From positions 1 to 64,000 of the forward strand of contig JAFEMH010000990.1 of NCBI GenBank assembly GCA_022495995.1: a stretch of DNA of 64,000 bases, written 5' to 3'. Position numbers and translations under genes: made by a program. Shown here one piece after another: positions 43,683-56,011 of the stretch (within the stretch, counting starts at the first letter, position 1; every line of letters starts with the position of its first letter). Under the pieces are notes generated by a model. It made no database searches and was not told where the DNA came from. It saw nothing but the letters and a program-made list of their open reading frames with translations. The DNA comes from Adenophora triphylla var. japonica (taxonomy: Eukaryota > Streptophyta > Magnoliopsida > Asterales > Campanulaceae).

Positions 43683-44048
43683 GGGGGTGAAACTGAAGAA
43701 CAGGCCATCCGGCCCTTTCCTCAGTTTGAGGGACCTTTGAGGTATTTTGAGAATTGCAGTGGCTGATTGATCAATCCTGAAGAACAGGCCGTCCGGCCAG
43801 TCACTCAATTCAGGGGTATTTTTGTCTTTTCACCCTTGAATCTGATTGATGGGGACGTGGGGAGGCTTGCATGTGTGCCAAGTGTCCTAGCTTAGTCACT
43901 AAGTTTGGATTTTGGTCCCGTTAATCCCGGTTTTGACTGTTTTCTAAATAACTGTACGAGAAAATGTCGAAACAGTCCCGAAAAATCCCGAAAATTGCGT
44001 ATTTCTTAGAAAGTGGTACTTTTATGTGTGAGAACGTGTGTTAAGTAC

Positions 44049-46613
44049 TGTAACGACCCTAACCCTAGGCACTCATTTAGCATCATTTTGTGTGCTTTTA
44101 AATATTATTATTAATATTGTGTTCAATTTTTATATACTTGATTTCTTATATTAGAATAAAATGATAAGGAGATAAATAATGTTCTAAAGGAAAAGTAATA
44201 ATTAGAAATAAATAAAGTAATAGATTGGAGTGGTAATAAAATGGACAAATAAAATGTTATGAGTGGGGAGAATTTATTTAAATTGTTGAAAGAGTTTTGG
44301 GGGATATTGGGATGTGGGGGACAACTCCCTAAAAACCCTCCCCTTCTCTCCCTTGGCCGCCCCCCCCCCTCTTCCTTTATCCATTCTATACTCCACCTCC
44401 CTCCCTCCTTCCTCCTTACTCCATCATTTCTTTCTCTTTCTCTTCACTTCATCTTCCATGGAAGCTTAATGAACTCCCTCCATTCCAAGAGTTCTTTTCA
44501 AGACCATTTCTTGCTCAAATTCAAATCCAAGTGTCCTTTGGTGAGTAGTTCATCCAAGGGAATTGATCAAGCCTAGAAAATCATCATCTTCTCTTGTATT
44601 GGCAAAGGTGAGTTATTATGACCTTTCCTTCGTTAAATGTTCATGAATACTAAATGTTGTTATGGTTGTGTTAATGGCTATTTGATGCTTTAGGAAGCCT
44701 TCTTGGAATTGATGAATGTGTTAGTATTATAGAAATGGTTGTTGTTCATAAAAGTGGCCAAGAGTAGAAGTAAATGGGTTGGTGTGGATTGAATGGGAAC
44801 CTTGGAAAATAGTAGTGAATTGGGTGGGAAACCAAGTGGGGATGATTTAGATTTAGGACATGATGCTTTGGGATTAAATGAGTTAAAATGAATTGAACAA
44901 AGTTAGGAAATTCCTTTAGGATTCACAAATTAAAGCACTTGGTTGGAAAATTGGTTTCTTGAGAATCATGTGGTAAATGACTTAGAATTATAACATAATT
45001 GGGTCTAAATGATTTAGTATGTGAAGCATGAAATTAGTAAGCTTTCTAGGTTCACACAAAACAAAGGAAACTTGGTTGGGAACAAATGGGTATAGGTGAT
45101 GAAGGATTTCTGCAATTATTTTGATTCTGGGCTCAGGTCACGAGTCGTGCCTTGTGGCACGAGTCGTGCCTGAGGTGTGGGACGAGTCGTGACTAGGGTT
45201 ATAAGGAAGTCGTGCCTTGTAAGGGACGACGGATTCGAGAGGAAGGTGCGATGGGGCACAGTCGTGCCACAGGGGACGAGTCGTGCCCTGGCCTGGTTTT
45301 TCACATCAAGTTTAGAGTCGTTTAAACCTAACCAAACTCGAACCAAAATAGAATCTCTTTAACCTAGATTAAAATAGAATACTTTGGCTACACATTCACC
45401 TCCTAAGTGATCAAAATGGAATTGGGAAAATACTTTAAATGTTGCTTGGAAAATGCTAGTTAACCTAGTTTGGTAAATTAACAGAAATGATTCCAACTTG
45501 GTAGAGTTAACTGGGATCCTTATAGAGATCATATATTATCATATAATGACTAAGTAAGGTAGGTTGATGATATCTCATTATCTCACTTAAGTACCTATTC
45601 ATGGATTATATTATGCTTAGCGTATTACATAAATGCTGCACTCTGATCATTGGATGAACATGAGTATATTTTACCATGTGACTATATTGCTTATTTATGC
45701 ATAGTGTGTTAAAGAAATGTTGCACTATGATGTTGGTTGAGCATGAGTATATTTTACCATGTTGCTATATGGTTTATCCCCTTTGTGGATTTATTCAAGT
45801 ATCTATTATGTGCTTGATTATGTGTGAGTCAGCTGACATTTGGGGGTATAACATAATACGATCAATTATGGAAGTGTGACCTAATGTGATCGGATTATGT
45901 TATACTGCGACCGTCCCCTTACGTGGCCACGGTTTGGGGTATAGCATCTGTAGTGAGCCAAAAGCCTTACAGAGTTCTTCTTGTCTTATTTGGTTCCCCT
46001 AAAAACGGGTCTTCATAAGACGTGAGTATTGCTTAAGCATCTCACTGTAAGATTGGAGTATTATTATACCCAATGTTGTACGACTGTTCGAGACGGGAAA
46101 AGGTAAACCAAGGTAATGTAAGGTGTTCTGACTTTTCCAACGTGTTATGTGCAACTTGTTATGTGTTGCATCTTATATGGCATATTCTTTGCATTCATAA
46201 TAGCTTGCTGAGATTTATTCTCACCCTCTCCCTTCTTGTTTTAGATTCCGAGACAGGTGGACCGGCCAAGTAAGGGCGGTAAGGAGTTTGGAGGTTATAT
46301 TTTGGGGATTGTCGGGTTGATTTGATTGGTATAGAAAGTGTACTTTAGTATAAATCATTTATGGGAATTGTATTATTTAATCTTCATTCATTTTTATAAC
46401 AGATGTCTTTTTGTAACTAACAGTTTCGTACTTTCTAAGTTAGTCAACTATTTCTCTGTTGTGAAAAGGTGTAGATTTATTTTGGAAATGGTTATAATAC
46501 TTATAATTATTTTGAAAGTTTTAAATAAAGATTTTAAAAGTTTTTGATATTTAAGTTAGTTTGAGGACGCTCCAGCTTGGGACACGTGTAGGTTCCGGGT
46601 TGGGGTCCTCACA
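44049..46613 (+). repeat. 5' LTR of the chromovirus-derived element
   Basis: 2565 bp, TGTAACGACC to GGTCCTCACA. It contains a C run at about 44360, GGCACGA/TCGTGCC dyads near 45140-45300, and a region (45830-46240) with many small indels against the other LTR. Confidence 0.95.
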
Positions 46614-46615
46614 GT

Positions 46616-46627
46616 TGGTATCAAAGC
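46616..46627 (+). other. Primer binding site of the chromovirus-derived element
   Basis: TGGTATCAAAGC, two bases after the LTR end. It is a one-base variant of the initiator tRNA-Met complement (TGGTATCAGAGC) and is usual for Del/Tekay-like elements. Confidence 0.85.
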
Positions 46628-49600
46628 TCGGTTAGAATTCTCGGGGTAGAGTCTAGCTGAGTGAGAGTGTGTGGTAACTTACGTCGAGAGTATTATGCAG
46701 GAATTTGTTCAAAGACAGAAAATGATATTGACCAACCGAGGAATCAAGGAAGGGTGAGTTATGGAAAGATAGATTTCCCCACCATCATTTGAGGTATTTT
46801 ACCTGTCTCAGGAATTAGGGTTCATACTTTTATAAATCCTCGTGCATTCGTTCTCATGTGGCATTACATTTCATCTTTATGTGCATAATTGGCCTAAAAG
46901 TTGTTTTATGTCTTTGGAGGTTCTACTCACATGGGGTCGTACCTCGAATCATCCTTAATTATCTTAGTAGTTGTGATTAAGTGGGCATGTATTGCCGGTG
47001 GATTTGGTCGAATTACCAATCCGTGAATCATCGTTATATTAACTTTGAATTATTTGAGTAGTTGTTGTGTTTGAGGAGGACCATCGCGAAGCGAGTCTCC
47101 TTATCTACGTTTGATTTACCTCACGAGTGTAATTGAGTCGGATAAATTATTAATTGATATTATGTCACATATGCGTAAATGTCGAAGGTCTGACCTAAGG
47201 AATGTGAAGGTTATTTGGGTTGTGCGATATGTTTGATTTAAAATACACTTAAGTTATCTCATGTACAGTGGTAAATGAATTTGCGAACTCTTAGTTGAGG
47301 TTAGGTATATGACCTAATTAAGAGTAGTTTATAGTTGTATAACGTGCGTGAGTATTTATACATTGGTGTCGCGTGGTAGAAACTAGGTATATGAGACTAG
47401 TATTGGAAGTGATAGTCTAAGTGAGATTATATGAGTTATAAAATATCGCGAGTACGAGACCTTATAGAAATAATATAACTTTGCCTTATGTGTTATTAGT
47501 GGACTAAGTGGTGTTTCTACGTGAGTTTCAAAATGGGTTTTCATCAGGTATCATACCAGGATATTGAGATTTTGAGTTGCTATAAGGTACTAATTTGGTA
47601 TTCGGATTCCTAGATAGAGGACACTAATTGGGATGATGGACTTGATGACTCATCTTGAGAAAGTATTTGATAAAGCAGATAATTAGCTTAGCGACCCTCC
47701 GTAAGGTAAATTAGTACTATATTGAGGAAAGATGATACTTGGTGGTTAATTATAAGGTTATAGAGATCTTAAATAGGTAACTGTGAAGAATAAGTATTCG
47801 TTAGCACTTGCTGACGATTTGTATGACTGATTTTAGAAACTAGTAGGATACTCAATGGTTATTAGATGAAATTTTCGGAGTGTTACAATTACAGCGAAAA
47901 ATTTGCTTTAAAGATATACTTAAGACAACATTTATATATAGTATGACCGTTTTGATTTGTGGATTGTGTATTAGTTATGGAGAGGTAAATAGGGTAAATG
48001 CGAAGAAGTATAATAGATACAGTTATTGGTGACTTAAAGGATCAACTTCAGAAATTGGTAATATATGTATATGGTTCGTTTTGAAAATTGATTATCATTA
48101 GTTGAGAAAATGAGGATGAATCTTATTGGAAGACAGGATACTTTAGGATGATTATATACTATAGTTCGACTTAGTTACGTGAATCATATGAAGGATTAGT
48201 GTGATGCTTGAAAGATATTGACGTTATACGGATTTTGAGTTTGTTGATGGTTATTGAGAGTTAAGTTAGATTATACTGTAATGTTTAATTGAAATTTGAG
48301 AATGATTGATCTATGAGAGTTCCAATTATATTTTCTTATTTAGAAATTATGGTATTTGATTGGGAACTAGATGTTTACAATATGTTGTTGCTAAGTACAA
48401 TACCAGTATCAAAGGTAGGGAGTAGATGACTCAAATTAAGTAAAGGCGTTGAATATTCAACTTGAAGAATTATTGAATTGGGGATGCTTTGCCAAGTTTA
48501 TAATCTTAATGAATGTTTAGTGTTATTTATCCAAGATAGTAGTAAGTATTACGAGATTGTGTTTTCTTATAAGGAATTCAACTAAGTAAAAATATTATGT
48601 TAGAATTGTTTTAAATGTGCTTTAAAACTTTGGGTTGTATATCGAACTTCGGTATGAGCAATTGTGCCCTTCAGGGGTAGTTGATTTAATAAGGTCAGTA
48701 AACCGTTTTTTGTGTAAATTAAAATCTGTGAGTAATTTGACTATCTACCACTGGTATGGGACGGTTGTAGATAATTAAATCACTCGAGTTATTTTGTTAG
48801 CTTATCAATCCTTTGAAATTTCTGAGTGGTTTAGTTAATTAAAACTGGTATGGGCCGGTTTTAATTAAGTAAACCATTCGGGTCTCTTTGGATCTCTTCT
48901 TATATTATCATTTGAAATTCTGAAAAATGTTGTAAAATTTCGAAGGACATGTTACTTTAAAGTTATAGTTCGTGCAGAAGCAAGTAGAAAAGCAACCTAG
49001 TTCCCCTATAGTGATTAATTGTATTAGAAGTTTTGATCCGAGAAATAATTGATAAATTGTGGAATTATTAATGTGGAAGTCGCAGTAGACTTGGTTTTGT
49101 ATTGGAGTTGGATCGGCTCCGTTGTGGGCGGCCAACCATTTGATTTGAATATTGATTTATCACTAGGCCTGAACATAATTGGAACATTGAATGGTGATAA
49201 TGGAATGTTGACGTTAGAAGGTTTATTAAAATATTTAGAGTTCTAGGTTGAACTTGAGAGTATTATCACTATAGATATTGTGATTGAGTTACATTGAAAG
49301 TAAAGAAGGGTATGTTGGTCTGTTATAGAAAGTTGAATTGTATTTTCTACTCGTTATATATATAGCTTGATGAAATGTTATTAATAAAGTCCTCACATAT
49401 GTTAGGGGATAGTTCGATTGTATAAAACCCATAGTGTTAAATGGATTAGATAGACATCGTTCGGGAAGGTTCTCTGGGAAGGTAGGAATGCTACTAAGTT
49501 TAACCTTGTGAAAAGTTGAGGAATCACTACTTGTTGTTGATGATATGCTACGGGCGTGAACAAGGGATGTTAGTGGTCAATAGTACGTATGGTTACCAGT

Positions 49601-50100
49601 GGTAAGTGCGTATAATAGTAGTTATCATTCTAACATTGAGATAAAACCGTATGAGGCATAGTTTGGGAAGAAAATATCGATCTCTAATTTGTTGGGTTGA
49701 GGTTAGAGAAGCAAGGCCTAAGGTAGATTGGCGCCAAAATTTGTTAATCCATTTGAAGTTTTAGAAAGGGTTGGTGATTTGGCTTATAGACTGACTTGAA
49801 GCAAATTGTAGAGTATTTGAAGTTTTAAAATAATATTGTAATGTGTTTGGTAACATAAGTTGTAATACTTTTATTTATTTATATTTTCATTGAGATCGTG
49901 AAAATTCGAGTTGGTGATAATTGTATAGTATGCTTGGGTCATTAAGTGGTAACATCATATTATTAATGGAATTAGAAATCTTGGAGAGGAATCACAACAT
50001 TGAAGAGATTGTTTGGGAATTGAAGTCTGAGGTATACTTGTAACCGAGGCGGGTTGATCAGTTAGGTTAGTGATAGTCAAATTCGGGACGAATTTTCTTT
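46628..50100 (+). pseudogene. Decayed interior of chromovirus-derived element
   Basis: No gag or protease is readable. Integrase scraps survive near the end: TATGAGGCATAGTTTGGGAA (49650) corresponds to the family motif around YEALYGRK but carries a TAG, and 49737-49799 reads KFVNPFEVLERVGDLAYRL followed by TGA. The tail CAAATTCGGGACGAATTTTC before the polypurine tract matches the usual last codons of Del/Tekay pol, again with changes. Decay here is much greater than the divergence between LTRs. Confidence 0.75.
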
Positions 50101-50113
50101 AAGGGGGAGTGAG
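50101..50113 (+). other. Polypurine tract of the chromovirus-derived element
   Basis: AAGGGGGAGTGAG directly before TGTAACG, the start of the 3' LTR. Confidence 0.85.
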
Positions 50114-52770
50114 TGTAACGACCCTAACCCTAGGCACTCATTTAGCATCATTTTGTGTGCTTTTAAATATTATTATTAATATTGTGTTCAATTTTTATAT
50201 ACTTGATTTCTTATATTAGAATAAAATGATAAGGAGATAAATAATGTTCTAAAGGAAAAGTAATAATTAGAAATAAATAAAGTAATAGATTGGAGTGGTA
50301 ATAAAATGGACAAATAAAATGTTATGAGTGGGGAGAATTTATTTAAATTGTTGAAAGAGTTTTGGGGGATATTGGGATGTGGGGGACAACTCCCTAAAAA
50401 CCCTCCCCTTCTCTCCCTTGGCCGCCCCCCCCTCTTCCTTTATCCATTCTATACTCCACCTCCCTCCCTCCTTCCTCCTTACTCCATCATTTCTTTCTCT
50501 TTCTCTTCACTTCATCTTCCATGGAAGCTTAATGAACTCCCTCCATTCCAAGAGTTCTTTTCAAGACCATTTCTTGCTCAAATTCAAATCCAAGTGTCCT
50601 TTGGTGAGTAGTTCATCCAAGGGAATTGATCAAGCCTAGAAAATCATCATCTTCTCTTCTCTTGTATTGGCAAAGGTGAGTTATTATGACCTTTCCTTCG
50701 TTAAATGTTCATGAATACTAAATGTTGTTATGGTTGTGTTAATGGCTATTTGATGCTTTAGGAAGCCTTCTTGGAATTGATGAATGTGTTAGTATTATAG
50801 AAATGGTTGTTGTTCATAAAAGTGGCCAAGAGTAGAAGTAAATGGGTTGGTGTGGATTGAATGGGAACCTTGGAAAATAGTAGTGAATTGGGTGGGAAAC
50901 CAAGTGGGGATGATTTAGATTTAGGACATGATGCTTTGGGATTAAATGAGTTAAAATGAATTGAACAAAGTTAGGAAATTCCTTTAGGATTCACAAATTA
51001 AAGCACTTGGTTGGAAAATTGGTTTCTTGAGAATCATGTGGTAAATGACTTAGAATTATAACATAATTGGGTCTAAAATGATTTAGTATGTGAAGCATGA
51101 AATTAGTAAGCTTTCTAGGTTCACACAAAACAAAGGAAACTTGGTTGGGAACAAATGGGTATAGGTGATGAAGGATTTACGCAATTATTTTGATTAAGGC
51201 TCAGTCACGAGTCGTGCCTTGTGGCACGAGTCGTGCCTGAGGTGTGGGACGAGTCGTGACTAGGGTTATAAGGAAGTCGTGCCTTGTAAGGGACGACAGA
51301 TTCAGAGGAAGGTGCAATGGGCACGAGTCGTGCCCTGGGGGACGAGTCGTGCCCTGGCCTGGTTTTTCACATCAAGTTTAGAGTTGTTTAAACCTAACCA
51401 AACTCGAACCAAAATAGAATCTCTTTAACCTAGATTAAAATAGAATACTTTGGCTACACATTCACCTCCTAAGTGATCAAAATGGAATTGGGAAAATACT
51501 TTAAATGTTGCTTGGAAAATGCTAGTTAACCTAGTTTGGTAAATTAACAGAAATGATTCCAACTTGGTAGAGTTAACTGGGATCCTTATAGAGATCATAT
51601 ATTATCATATAATGACTAAGTAAGGTAGGTTGATGATATCTCATTATCTCACTTAAGTACCTATTCATGGATTATATTATGCTTAGCGTATTACATAAAT
51701 GCTGCACTCTGATCATTGGATGAACATGAGTATATTTTACCATGTGACTATATTGCTTATTTATGCATAGTGTGTTAAAGAAATGTTGCACTATGATGTT
51801 GGTTGAGCATGAGTATATTTTACCATGTGACTATATTGCTTATTTATGCATAGTGTGTTAAAGAAATGTTGCACTATGATGTTGGTTGAGCATGAGTATA
51901 TTTTACCATGTTGCTATATGGTTTATCCCCTTTGTGGATTTATTCAAGTATCTATTATGTGCTTGATTATGTGTGAGTCGGTGACATTTGGGGTATAACA
52001 TAATACGATCAATTATGGAAGTGTGACCTAATGTGATCGGATTATGTTATACACTGTCTACCGTCCCCTTCTCGTGGCCACTGAGTTTGGGGTATAGCAT
52101 CTCAGTGAGCCAAAAGCCTTACAGAGTTGCTACTTGCCTTATTTGGTTCCACTGAAAAACGGGTCTTATAAGACGTGAGTATTGCTTAAGCAGCTCACTG
52201 TAAGATTGGAGTATTATTATACCCAATGTTGTACGACTACTGTTCAGACGGGAAAAGGTAAACCAAGGTAATGTAAGGTGTTTACAGCTTTTCCAACGTG
52301 TTATGTGCAACTTGTTATGTGTTGCATCTTATATGGCATATTGCTGCATTCATAATAGCTTGCTGAGATTTATTCTCACCCCTCTCCCTTTACTGTTTTA
52401 GATTCCGAGACAGGTGGACCGGCCAAGTAAGGGCGGTAAGGAGTTTGGAGGTTATATTTTGGGGATTGTCGGGTTGATTTGATTGGTATAGAAAGTGTAC
52501 TTTAGTATAAATCATTTATGGGAATTGTATTATTTAATCTTCATTCATTTTTATAACAGATGTCTTTTTGTAACTAACAGTTTCGTACTTTCTAAGTTAG
52601 TCAACTATTTCTCTGTTGTGAAAAGGTGTAGATTTATTTTGGAAATGGTTATAATACTTATAATTATTTTGAAAGTTTTAAATAAAGATTTTAAAAGTTT
52701 TTGATATTTGAGTTAGTTTGAGGACGCTCCAGCTTGGGACACGTGTAGGTTCCGGGTTGGGGTCCTCACA
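50114..52770 (+). repeat. 3' LTR of the chromovirus-derived element
   Basis: 2657 bp. It differs from the 5' LTR mainly by an 83-bp tandem duplication (51746-51828 and 51829-51911) and by small indels in the last third. Confidence 0.95.
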
Positions 52771-52775
52771 AGTAC

Positions 52776-52906
52776 ACTTTGGATTTTGGATGCACGGGGC
52801 AGTTTTGGAAAGTCTCGTTAACTTGGAAAATGTGAGTTAACGGATTTTGGTTAACTTGGAAAGGGCCAGTTAACGGATTGTAACGATCCGGATTTGGGTA
52901 CTTACA
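52776..52906 (-). repeat. 3' LTR of the Tat/Ogre-like element, start fragment
   Basis: On the - strand it starts TGTAAGTACCC after a purine-rich stretch and runs to the AGTAC target duplication. It is the U3 beginning of the LTR that continues at 44048. It also holds an ACGGATTGTAACGATCCGG hairpin like those in the array. Confidence 0.7.
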
Positions 52907-53144
52907 GTAGCCCCTTGGCGACATCACTTACGAAGGAAGTGGGGTCGTCAAAAAAGATAAGGATCCCAAATCGGGAAGATGCCTTATGGAGTGACCTGGA
53001 CGGTCAAATGGCTGGACCCTATAGCAAGGATTCCTACGTATCCACGAGGGAATCAAGCCGATCGTAGTTCCTATTTGTCAAGTGTAAGGGACTTAACAAA
53101 CTGACACTGGGTCACGAGATCTTGCTGGAGATCTGACCAAATGG

Positions 53145-53425
53145 CAGGAACGGTTGTGTTAAACTAGCATTTTTAACAACATGGAGGAATTGACGTTATA
53201 ACAATGGGGTTAGGAACGGAATGACAGGAACGGTTGTGTTAAACTGGCATTTTTAACAATACGGAAGGATTGACGTTCTAACGACGGGGTTAGGAATGGA
53301 ATGACATGAACGGTTGTGTTAAACTGGGATTTTTAACAACACGGAAGGATTGGTGTTCTAACGACGGGGTTAGGAACGAAATGATAGGAACGGTTGTGTT
53401 AAACTTGGCGTTTTTAAGGAATATC
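53145..53425 (-). repeat. 80-bp tandem repeat in Ty3 3' region
   Basis: CGGTTGTGTTAAACT recurs at 53151, 53231, 53311 and 53391, exactly 80 bases apart, with ACGGGGTTAGGAA in each unit. About 3.4 copies with a few substitutions. It lies between integrase and 3' LTR, where Tat/Ogre elements often keep tandem repeats. Confidence 0.92.
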
Positions 53426-53846
53426 CACCCACTGTCATTGCAGACACATTAAGTTGATTAAGTGTTTTAAGTTGTTTTGCCAGTGTGTAGCGAGTCAAGA
53501 GTAGACTGTGCTTGAACTCATCAAAGATTGTTTTAACCGTAATGAATCTGTAGGTTAAATTTAAGAGTTTTTCGAAACACAAGTGATTGGTATTGTATTT
53601 GAAATTTTATTTGTTTTTGAGACCGAACCAATGATGGTTGCCTACGTTCCCCTTTTACAAATGGACTAAGGGGCTCAGGTCACCGTAGTTCGACACTTTT
53701 GAGAAATTTGAAGAGAGATGAAAAGTGCGACCCTATTTTTTTACCTAGATCATTTCGGGATGTATCTAGTCGGGTATTACTCTTTTACCACTTTGATTTT
53801 ACTGATTGGTGATGTATGGAGAGAGAGTGTTGACTCGAGTTCTTCC

Positions 53847-55279
53847 TCAAACGTAGTATCTGCGGAGCTTGCTTCCGTTTACTTGGTTGACGAAAGGGTT
53901 TCCATCCAAATCTGCTAGCTGCATTGCTCCCCCGGAGAAGATTTTCTGTACCACGAACGGGCCTATCTAGATAGGTTCCCACTTTCCGAGGGGATTGGTC
54001 TGTGTAGGAGACTTTTCTTTAAGAACCAAGTCGCCTTCTCTGATGTCTCGGATCCTGACTTTCTTATCAAATGCTCGGGCCATAATGCTCGGGCCATTCT
54101 GCTTTAGTAGGCACGAGTATGTTCCATGGCTTTCAATCTTCGCTCGTCGAGTAGAGCTAGTTCGTCGTGACGGCTTTGGAGCCATTTGATTTCATTGATT
54201 CCGTTTTCCAAGAGGACTCAGAGGGATGGAATTTCTAACTCAACTGGTAACATTGCTTCCATTCCGTATGTCAGTGCGAAAGGAGTCTCCCCTGTGGCAG
54301 TTCTGACTGATGTTCTGTATCCCCAAAGTGCTAGATGTAGCTTTTCGGGCCAATCCCGACCTCTGACGGCCATCTTTTTTATTATTCTTGCAAGAGTCTT
54401 GTTTGCTGCCTCTACTGCACCATTAGTCTGTGGTCTGTAGGGAGAAGACTTGTGGCGTGTAACTCTGAACTCGGTCAACAGCTGGTCACAATCTCCTTCG
54501 AAGTGGGTCCCATTGTCGGATATGATCTCGTTGGGCACTCCGTATCTGCACATGATGTTCTCTTTGATGAACTCGGCCACCTTCTTGGAATTCAGTACTT
54601 TGTATGATCTGGCTTCCACCCATTTGGTGAAGTAGACAACGACTAATATGAACTCATGACCGTTTCTCCATGGTGGAGTGATTTTGCCGATGACGTCAAT
54701 TCCCCATGTGGCGAAAGGCCATGGTGTAGTCATGCAGTAGAGCTCGTGAGGAGGAATGTGGTTGAGGTTGGAGAACCGTTGACATTTGTCGCAGCTTCTG
54801 ACGAACTGGATGCAGTCTGTTTCCATTGATACCCAGTAGTAACCCATACGGAGGATGATCTGTGTCAATGCTCTGGCGTTCATGTGCGGACCGCAGGTTC
54901 CGTTGTGAACTTCGTTCATCAGCTCGCTGGCCTTTTCTTTGCTTACACACCGGAGGAGTGGTCCTTGGTGGCGCTTCTTGTATAACATACCCCCCAGAAT
55001 GACGAAGTGGGATGCCAGGCATTTTAGAGCCATCATGTTTTTGGCTTTGATCCCTTCTTTGTATTTTCCATCTTCATTTGTGAAGGAAGCTTCTCCATTT
55101 TGGAGGTACTGGTAGATTTGATTGTACCAGGGCTCGTCGATCGGTTCATGTTCAACTTCGATCTTACAGCAGTAGGCTGGGGTTTCCCGTCTGCCTATTC
55201 TGAAGGGTTTTACTGTCTCTTGGCAAGTATTGGAAAGAGATTTCCTTGAACTGAGCAATGAGTTCCTCCATATATGCAT
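53847..55279 (-). pseudogene. Tat/Ogre-like integrase
   Basis: The main open part (55279-54218) shows the zinc finger end (VRSCDKCQRFSN), core Asp in WGIDVIGKI, second Asp in EIISDNGTHFEGD, Glu in NGAVEAANKTLARI, then LHLALWGYRTSVRTATG. After a frame change, 54185-53967 carries VRIDIREGD-like sequence (KVRIRDIREGDLVLKEK) and WEP. A TAG follows, and the same frame continues IGPFVVQKIFSGGAMQLADL to a TGA at 53847. All three catalytic residues are present, but breaks at about 54200 and 53967 disable it. No chromodomain is seen. Confidence 0.88.
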
Positions 55280-55679
55280 GGTACTTCTGGAGGCCAGAGT
55301 CTATTGTCTTCCATTTGTTGGATACTTGATTGATGATCAATGCTGAGTCTCCGTATACTTCCAGTTCTTTGATGTTGCGTTCAGGAGCGGCTTCTAGGCC
55401 GGCTACGCAAGCTTCATATTCTGCTGCATTGTTGGTAGCTTCAAAATTCAGTTTGATGGCTATGGGAGTGTGCTCGTCTTTAGGATCGACCAGGAGCATT
55501 CCAATACCATTTCCCTTCTTATTGGCTGCCCCATCGAAGAAGAGTTGCCAGCGGTTTGCGCTGTCAAGTGAGAAGATTCTGTCATCTGGAAATTGCGGAT
55601 CAGGACCCTTGAGTTCACTGCTTGAGAAGTCTGCCAGTTGATCTGCCATTACTCGACCCTTTGTTGATTTTCTGGTCAT
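55164..55679 (-). pseudogene. Tat/Ogre-like RNase H
   Basis: Reads WQLFFDGAANKKGNGIGM, NNAAEYEACVAGLEA and LEVYGDSALIINQVSNKW, the Asp/Glu/Asp residues of a Ty3 RNase H. The C-terminal end overlaps the integrase start in another frame (55164-55279), which shows a frameshift near 55200-55280. It follows the RT by about 330 bases of decayed connecting sequence. Confidence 0.85.
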
Positions 55680-56011
55680 TACTTTATGTCGAACTCAGCC
55701 AGTAAGAATGACCATTTGGCTAACCTCATTGATAGAGATGGCTTGTGAAAGAGATATCTGACGGGGTCCATCTTGGAGACCAGGAGCACTTAATGTGACT
55801 GCATGTAGTGTTTCAGTTTCCCGACTACCCATACCAAGGCGGTACAAGTTTTCTCTTATGCTGAGTAGTTGAGTTCACTTCCCTGAAGCTTTCGGCTCAC
55901 GAAGTAGATCGCATTCTCAATTCTTGAATCTTTATGTTCTTGCGCCAGCATAGCCCCAATTGACGTATCAGTCACTGTTAGGTACAGGAGGAGTGGCTTA
56001 TCTTTATGTGG

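Larger units (their letters stand above)
42652..44048 (-). repeat. 3' LTR of the Tat/Ogre-like element, larger part
   Basis: Contains a TATA box, duplicated CAGGCC(A/G)TCCGGCC words (43702 and 43786) and the hairpin array. The left end at TGTTAGG (42652) is the best TG candidate and is inferred. The right end is the insertion point of the chromovirus-derived element (AGTAC), after which the LTR resumes at 52776. Confidence 0.55.
44049..52770 (+). mobile_element. Chromovirus-derived non-autonomous LTR element
   Basis: An 8.7-kb element with LTRs 44049-46613 and 50114-52770, 5-bp target duplication AGTAC (44044-44048 and 52771-52775), primer site TGGTATCAAAGC (46616) and polypurine tract AAGGGGGAGTGAG (50101-50113). 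The LTRs are almost identical over long stretches, so insertion is recent. The 3.5-kb interior shows only scraps of a chromovirus integrase. It is therefore a LARD-like or dead passenger copy, mobilised by proteins of another element. It is inserted inside the 3' LTR of the Tat/Ogre-like element. Confidence 0.93.

Noticed and set aside
44259..44576. 105-codon frame starting MSGENLFKLLKEFW, also present in the other LTR at 50324
   Set aside because: It lies wholly inside the LTR and its frame changes with the length of a C run between the two copies. No known LTR protein fits. I treat it as chance.
46338..46547. 69-codon frame repeated identically at 52495-52704
   Set aside because: Identical because both lie in the LTRs; composition is that of AT-rich non-coding DNA.
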